From Chara braunii (Eukaryota > Streptophyta > Charophyceae > Charales > Characeae): a stretch of 44,933 bases of DNA. The position numbers and the translations under genes are program-made. This document shows positions 40,866 through 44,933 of the stretch, piece by piece. The notes under the pieces are model-generated. The model did not search any database. It worked only from the letters and a program-made list of their open reading frames with translations, and was not told the DNA's origin. The stretch is taken from contig BFEA01000184.1 of assembly GCA_003427395.1 (NCBI GenBank), forward strand, positions 2,208,257 to 2,253,189, written 5' to 3'. Every line of letters begins with the position of its first letter. Positions within the stretch are counted from its first letter, which is position 1.

Positions 40866-41290
40866 TGAGGGAATTCAATAAAATTAAAGAAGAAGTTGGA
40901 GAACTATGAATGCCTTTTTTTCCAATGCTCTGTCTGTCACAGCGCCTTAAGTTTGTTTGTTATCCTTTGCTCCCTCCCTGCCTATGACTCACCCCGCAGT
41001 TCTCTATGACGATACAATATCTGATGTTTCTTTTTTGGGGAAACTGCTCTTGAGTCACCTTTTCACTGTTTTCAGTGTGAAATAGGTAAGAAAAGACAAA
41101 ATGGCACCGATATCATTCGTTTGAGTTTCAGAGTTTGCAAGTTTCTCCCCCTAAAATGTTTGTTTTTTTAACTTTTTTATTAGAGGAATTGACGGTACAT
41201 TATAACCGAGGAAAGGGACAGTCACCTCACAATTCTCCTCCTAAAATAACTAGGGTCATTACCAAGCTTCGATTATGTTGGGAACTGTGT
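40866..41290. other. Unrecognised AT-rich DNA
   Basis: T-rich and A-rich stretches with no coding domain or repeat match. This may be the host flank of LINE C's 5' truncation point. Confidence 0.4.
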
Positions 41291-41301
41291 CAATTGTCCC
41301 A

Positions 41302-41422
41302 TTAAACCCCCAGTCTGTTTCCCAGCGACGTGGTTGAAAACCGTTCTGGTTTGTTCTTTTTTTGGGCACGTGGCAGAAATCTGCGTAGGAAAAAGAAACT
41401 TGGACAGACTGGTGGTTTAGTC
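41302..41422. repeat. Inverted repeat, MITE-like
   Basis: ATTAAACCCCCAGTCTGT (about 41302-41319) and the reverse complement of ACAGACTGGTGGTTTAGT (about 41404-41421) match except at two positions, enclosing about 85 bases. This may be a small non-autonomous element or a remnant. No flanking target duplication is clear. Confidence 0.45.
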
Positions 41423-41461
41423 ATTCCAACAGGACCACCACCCTTTCTCCGAAAAGAGTAT

Positions 41462-41582
41462 ACTACCTTCTTCCCCCCCCCCGAATACAACGTACTATGG
41501 TCATTATAGTTGTATTTGGAGCATCTTTCAGTCTAAATACAGCCATAATGACCGTACGTTGTATTCAGGCGAAGAAGGTAGT
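41462..41582. mobile_element. Long-hairpin element, copy 1
   Basis: Arms 41462-41517 and 41535-41582 pair in four perfect blocks: ACTACCTTCTTC (12), GAATACAACGTAC (13), GGTCATTAT (9) and TGTATTT (7), 41 pairs in all, around a 17-base loop. The left arm carries an extra C run (41473-41482). The ends ACTACCTTCTTC/GAAGAAGGTAGT look like terminal inverted repeats. A diverged copy in opposite orientation lies at 41728-41826. Confidence 0.72.
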
Positions 41583-41660
41583 TTTGAACAGAATGCAGCC
41601 AACTTTTCACCTAATCAATCAGGTCCCTCACTCTGCCCGTTTGATATAATTGAACATTGA

Positions 41661-41889
41661 GACGCGAGACCCTGTTTCCAGCAGGTGTGGCTCTCCACCA
41701 ATAAGACCAGAGCCCCCCCTGCCCCGCCTGCTACAACGCACACTCATTTTGGTTGTATGAGACCCGAAAGATAGCTCGTATACATTCATTATCAGGGTGC
41801 GTTATGTTCGGGAGAAGACGGTAGCTAACTCTTATCACCTCTGCTAACAGTCTGGTGGCCTGTTCTTTCAAAAAAAAAAAAAAAAAAAA
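41661..41889 (+). mobile_element. SINE-like retroposon S10 containing a hairpin element
   Basis: Head CCCTGTTTCCAGCAGGTG and CTCTCCACCAATAAGACCAGAG at 41670-41715, then hairpin-element copy 2 (41728-41826), then loop CTCTTAT (41829-41835), the right arm CACCTCTGCTAACAGTCTGG and an A-tail (41870-41889). The left body arm is short (AGAC-GGTAGC), so either the hairpin element inserted into the SINE body or it replaced the arm. Confidence 0.6.
41728..41826. mobile_element. Long-hairpin element, copy 2 (inverted)
   Basis: It aligns with the reverse complement of 41462-41582: CTACAACGCAC against ATACAACGTAC, GAAAGATAGCTC in the loop against GAAAGATGCTCC, and GTGCGTTATGTTCGGGAGAA then GACGGTAGCT against the other arm. 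Its own arms still pair partly (AACGCAC with GTGCGTT). Two copies in 370 bp in opposite orientation suggest a small mobile family or local inversion. Confidence 0.55.
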
Positions 41890-42420
41890 GCCCCTCATTT
41901 TCCAACTATGAATGTCCAATTCTCTTCACCAGATTCGCAAAAATCGTTTTTTTTCCCCTTTCTTTTTTACAAACCTATCTGCAGAGCCCTATCCCACCAG
42001 TTGCATACAGTTCAACCTCTGATCCACTTGTGCACTGTTCTATCATATGCGGACCCCTCTCGCCCGATCACAACTCCCACCCTTGTGACACATCCATCCT
42101 TAATAACATTTCCGCCTATCAAGGGCCTATGTCTGTATCAGGTGGGCCTGCAGACTTTGGCCATAGACTTTGCAGGCAACAACAAAGTCACAATACCAAA
42201 ATCAATATGTCACAAAAACATGCAGGCATCATGTGTCCCAGCTATTGGCCGCGGAACAAAATAAGAGTTGAAACATGTTTCTAGTCGGATGAATTTGGAC
42301 CCTCCTGTAGTGGCCCGTGCGTTTCCTAAAATTGTGGCTTGTTACGGGCACTACTTTAGGAAGACAGAGCCCTCTTACAGCACTGACACACGTACTACAG
42401 ATCATATACATCATACAGAA
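41890..42420. other. Unrecognised DNA, no supportable gene
   Basis: One frame at 41908-42264 is open for 118 codons, but no part of it is recognisable and nothing in the window supports it. Confidence 0.4.
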
Positions 42421-42432
42421 GATAGTGTTACA

Positions 42433-42495
42433 AGCACACAAATACACAAATACATAAATACACAAATACACAAGCACACACATTATACACACAAC
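42433..42495 (+). repeat. (CACAAATA)n-type microsatellite
   Basis: Repeats of CACAAATACA and close variants (ACAAGCACAC, ATACATAAAT) to about 42495. Low complexity only. Confidence 0.8.
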
Positions 42496-42579
42496 ATGGT
42501 TCTCCCTTCACAGGGCTTTCCCATCTTCTCAATTTGTTAGTTAATGAACATATATAGGTAGTACGAGATATCAACACAT

Positions 42580-42817
42580 TTCTGTATAGGGACGCTGGAC
42601 CCGATTTCCAGTTGATACATTCACATCATTGTACAAGGACGCTGGACCCGATTTCCAGCAGGTGCAGTTTCCCACCAATAGATGGAGCCTTCAATGTTGG
42701 GGCCTACTTATTGGGGATACTCTTATCACCTCGTTAAGTAGGTTCCCTGCATACGAAGTTAAAAAAAAAGAACAATCAAGCAAACAAACAAACAAACAAA
42801 CAAACAAACAAACAAAA
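42580..42817 (+). mobile_element. SINE-like retroposon S11 with duplicated head and unique stem
   Basis: The head occurs twice: GGACGCTGGACCCGATTTCC within 42584-42611 and again within 42631-42658. CCCACCAATAGATGGAGCC follows. The body hairpin 42688-42760 has an exact 8-bp core CCTACTTA (42703-42710)/TAAGTAGG (42735-42742) with further pairing outward (CTTC...ATG with CAT...GAAG) and loop CTCTTAT (42720-42726). The tail is A9 followed by (CAAA)n to 42817. Stem sequence unlike any other copy. Confidence 0.8.
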
Positions 42818-42957
42818 CTTCAGGAAGTACTAGTGGTTTAACAAATTTCCACAAGGCTAAAAGACCGAACCAACCGGCAAACAATCCCCTCTTCCTGTTG
42901 TGCCCATAATTTTTGCTCTCCCCTGCTCACCATGTTATTCCTACTTTTCCTGCTGCT

Positions 42958-42960
<3 letters not shown>

Positions 42961-42992
<32 letters not shown>

Positions 42993-43049
42993 TATGCTCC
43001 AATCTATCCGTGGGGAGCTGCACGTGCTGGGAACCGGGCCCAGAGTCCC
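42961..43049 (-). mobile_element. SINE-like retroposon S12, short subfamily
   Basis: Poly(T) 42961-42990 then GCTCCAATCTATCCGTGGGG, AGCTGCACGTGCTGGGAACC and GGGCCCAGAGTCCC. It has no long body hairpin, as in S7. Possible target duplication: TGCTGCTAAC just left of the tail (42951-42960) and TGATGCTAAC just right of the head (43051-43060), 9 of 10 bases identical. Confidence 0.75.
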
Positions 43050-43059
43050 TTGATGCTAA

Positions 43060-43760
43060 CTTCCTCTTGCTGGCTAGTACCCAATCTCTCCTCTCTTCAA
43101 CTGGTGCTCTGTTACCTCCCTACGTACTCCACCAGGCCGATAATTTCAGCTTCTTGTCTCCTGTGATCTGTAATACTTTCGCGTTTTGGCCCCAAATGAT
43201 TTGGAACCATCTGGTTCCTGCTATGTTCTTGCCTCTGTCCGCTTTCCTTCTCCAGTCCGCCCGGAACTCGTGCATGAGCACTTTCTGGAAAAGCTTCTCG
43301 GCCTGTGCTTTTGACATTCCTTGCCTTTCGAATCTCAGGTCGGTGCGCGCGTCCTAGATAACCCTTTATAGCACCGCTCTGCGGACCTGCGTTGTGTAGC
43401 CCCAGCCCTTGCCCTTTGCAGTTCCTTCCGGCAGTACTCCCAACAAGGCCCATCTTTCGCCTGTCAGGTCTGCTTTGCCTAACCCCTGTTTCCAATGTGC
43501 GTACCACCAATCCCACCACTTCCTGGATTTGGGACATGCCCACCATATTAGGTGGTCCATAGTCTCAAAGACCCAGTTACATCTATCGCAGACCTCTTTT
43601 ACTGACATCCCTCTCCGACTAAGCCACCTGGCGACCGGCACTGCTTGGTGGGATTGGTGCCATAATAGTTAGGCGACCTTCTATGATGGGATCTTGCCCA
43701 ACTGGTCCCAGAAGATTCGTAGTTCCTTTGAGCTTGGTGGGTCTAGGTGTGGTACTAACT
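43060..43760 (-). pseudogene. LINE G: zf-RVT tail of a different LINE lineage
   Basis: On the minus strand: 'ELRIFWDQLGKIPS', stops, 'LLWHQSHQAVPVARWLSRRG', then the zinc motif 'CDRCNWVFETMDHLIWWAC' and 'PKSRKWWDWWYAHWKQGLG', 'WGYTTQVRRAVL' and, in other frames, 'AEKLFQKVLMHEFRADWRRK' and 'RWFQIIWGQNAKVLQIT'. Cys-x2-Cys-x8-His-x5-Cys with nearby Trp pairs is the zf-RVT signature of LINE ORF2. The sequence does not resemble the A-F family (Cys-x2-Cys-x14-His-x4-Cys), so it is another lineage. No RT domain remains. Confidence 0.72.
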
Positions 43761-44194
43761 TTTCCCACTTCTAAGTGATTGCTCTGCTAATCGACTGATC
43801 TCTATTATGCCATTAAACTTTGTGTTTGACAGTTATTATGCCATTAAACTTTGTGTTTGACAGTTGCTGCTTGATTCCTCAATTCCCTCGTGACTTCATC
43901 TTCCACCTTCCATCCCCGGCTCTATTGATATATCCAAAGCGTTGCATGAGTTGTGTCATTCGCCTCTAGTTGCCACATTGGTGAGGCTCAGCCCCTTTTT
44001 GTTGCAGCCGATACCTGTACCTCCTGCAACTTACTGTGACCGTAGTTGACCGAGGTTCCTACCTTCCTTAAATCCGACAATCCCACTGCTGCCCTTTCAT
44101 GCACAGCTAGTGTGCATTTGCCGGGGACTTCTTGATCTCATCCTTCCAGCCGCAGGAATTCCTCTTTGCCTTCCACACATCCCTTAAACCAAGT
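43761..44194. other. Unrecognised DNA between LINEs G and F
   Basis: It may include more of LINE G upstream, but no RT motif is readable. The 31-bp duplication at 43804-43865 is the only structure I see. Confidence 0.4.
43804..43865. repeat. 31-bp perfect tandem duplication
   Basis: ATTATGCCATTAAACTTTGT and the following 11 bases (43804-43834) are repeated immediately and exactly at 43835-43865. Recent, as the copies are identical. It could be replication slippage or an assembly artefact. Confidence 0.85.
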
Positions 44195-44876
44195 ACTGGT
44201 GGGCGGGAACCAATATCTCATTTACCCTTTGACCCTCTATATTGGATCTGGTCTTGGCCAGGTAGACAGGGTCGTTTCTATTCTAGATCCCTACATACCC
44301 TCTCTGTGAAGTCCACTTACAGAATGCTTCGCCCAAGGGTTAATCTTATAAATCGCATTGAAGATCGATGGATGAAGAATCTGAAAATTAGTAAGGAAGA
44401 TTTAAGACTCGGAGGAGTCAAGTGGTTTCATACCTGCAAATCTAAACCTGCTAAGGTAGTCTCCTTGCAATGGCAAATATCCCACCGATGCCTCCCTACT
44501 AATGATTGGATCATTGACAGAACGTCGTTAGAACAGAAAGGAATCGCTCTTCCTTGGTGTAAGTTTTGTAGATTTGCCTTCCCATCCAAGCTCTTTCCAG
44601 AAACAATCGAACATATTTTTCTCCAATGCCTAGGTTCTGTCTGGCTTTGGCGTTGGTGGGACAGGATTTGGAGCCAATTGGGAACCACTCTCCCATGGTC
44701 GTGGGATTGGAAAGCCCTTCTCCTAGAATTCTGGCCACCTGGACAAGTGGATGAATTCACTGATAATTTGTTTATAATTGGCAGAAGAGCAATTATTTGG
44801 GCAATATGGGTTAGAAGGTATACCCACGAAATGGAAGGTGCCAGATTGGATGGTCCCGATTTCATTGATTCTATTA
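44195..44876 (+). pseudogene. LINE F: ORF2 zf-RVT region, open frame, 5'-truncated
   Basis: The frame is open from 44111 to the window edge; LINE homology starts near 44195. 'PISHLPFDPLYWIWSWPG', 'LHTLSVKSTYRMLRPRVN', 'SLQWQISHRCLPTNDWIIDR', 'LEQKGIALPWCKFCRFAFPS', 'PETIEHIFLQCLGSVWLWRW' and 'MEGARLDGPDFIDSI' align with LINE A and lack any stop. This is the least damaged copy of this region besides LINE A. At 44877 the LINE match ends and the ATTAAACC repeat begins without breaking the frame. Confidence 0.82.
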
Positions 44877-44933
44877 AACCACCAGTACCTGGCCCAGCTA
44901 TCGAGTCTGAGCCTCGGCCGACCGGTACGCCGA
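44877..44933 (+). repeat. ATTAAACCACCAGTACC repeat, copy 2 (runs off window)
   Basis: ATTAAACCACCAGTACCTGG and following bases match 23849-23905 over 57 bases apart from scattered substitutions. It starts at the same base as copy 1 but is joined to a different LINE part. It continues past the window end. Confidence 0.6.

Noticed and set aside
44428-44865. Minus-strand 145-codon frame
   Set aside because: Antisense shadow of the LINE F zf-RVT region, which aligns on the plus strand.

Overview
The window is nuclear DNA of a eukaryote whose recognisable content is almost entirely retrotransposons. L1/Tx1-type non-LTR elements (zinc-knuckle ORF1, APE-type endonuclease, reverse transcriptase, zf-RVT tail) dominate, with A-tailed SINE-like retroposons, long poly(A) tracts, simple repeats and one 220-base assembly gap. 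This fits a repeat-rich fungus, alga or other non-animal eukaryote; I cannot name a species. I found no intact host gene, rRNA, tRNA or CRISPR array.

Layout: 1-6365 is unrecognised DNA with (AT)n tracts, hairpins and a poly(A) tract. At 6366-7985 lies an array of 24 hairpins that keep the same 7-base loop (mostly ATAAGTT) while their stems differ and stay paired. 8000-12099 is unrecognised, with small hairpins and an old ~626-bp tandem duplication. A broken ORF1 fragment (LINE H, minus) lies at 12100-13092. LINE A, the longest element, runs on the plus strand from about 14530 to 23556. From 23557 to 30104 is a nest of SINEs, poly(A) insertions, LINE fragments (I and E, minus; D, minus), a 408-bp duplication and the gap. 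LINE B (plus, 30105-37250) is a GC-richer relative of LINE A. LINE C (minus, 37511-40865) is truncated at both ends. 41300-43050 has hairpin elements, three SINEs and microsatellites. LINE G (minus, a different LINE lineage) and LINE F (plus, open at the window edge) close the window.

The LINEs are dead copies in most places: stop codons lie where relatives have Trp or Gln, there are several frameshifts, and LINE C has lost an RT active-site Asp. Comparing copies still recovers one architecture: ORF1 (fold, zinc knuckle, low-complexity linker, conserved block, a further conserved domain 'X'), then ORF2 (APE endonuclease, RT, zf-RVT). A short stem-loop is shared in the 3' UTRs.

The most interesting signal is a SINE-like family. 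Its copies share a 5' head with two small hairpins, but the body is a long hairpin whose arms differ completely between copies, yet pair almost perfectly around a conserved CTCTTAY loop before the A-tail. The 24-hairpin array at 6366-7985 shows the same behaviour (fixed heptaloop, drifting but compensated stems). Two insertions consisting only of poly(A) between 16-bp target-site duplications show that the poly(A) retroposition machinery was active here.
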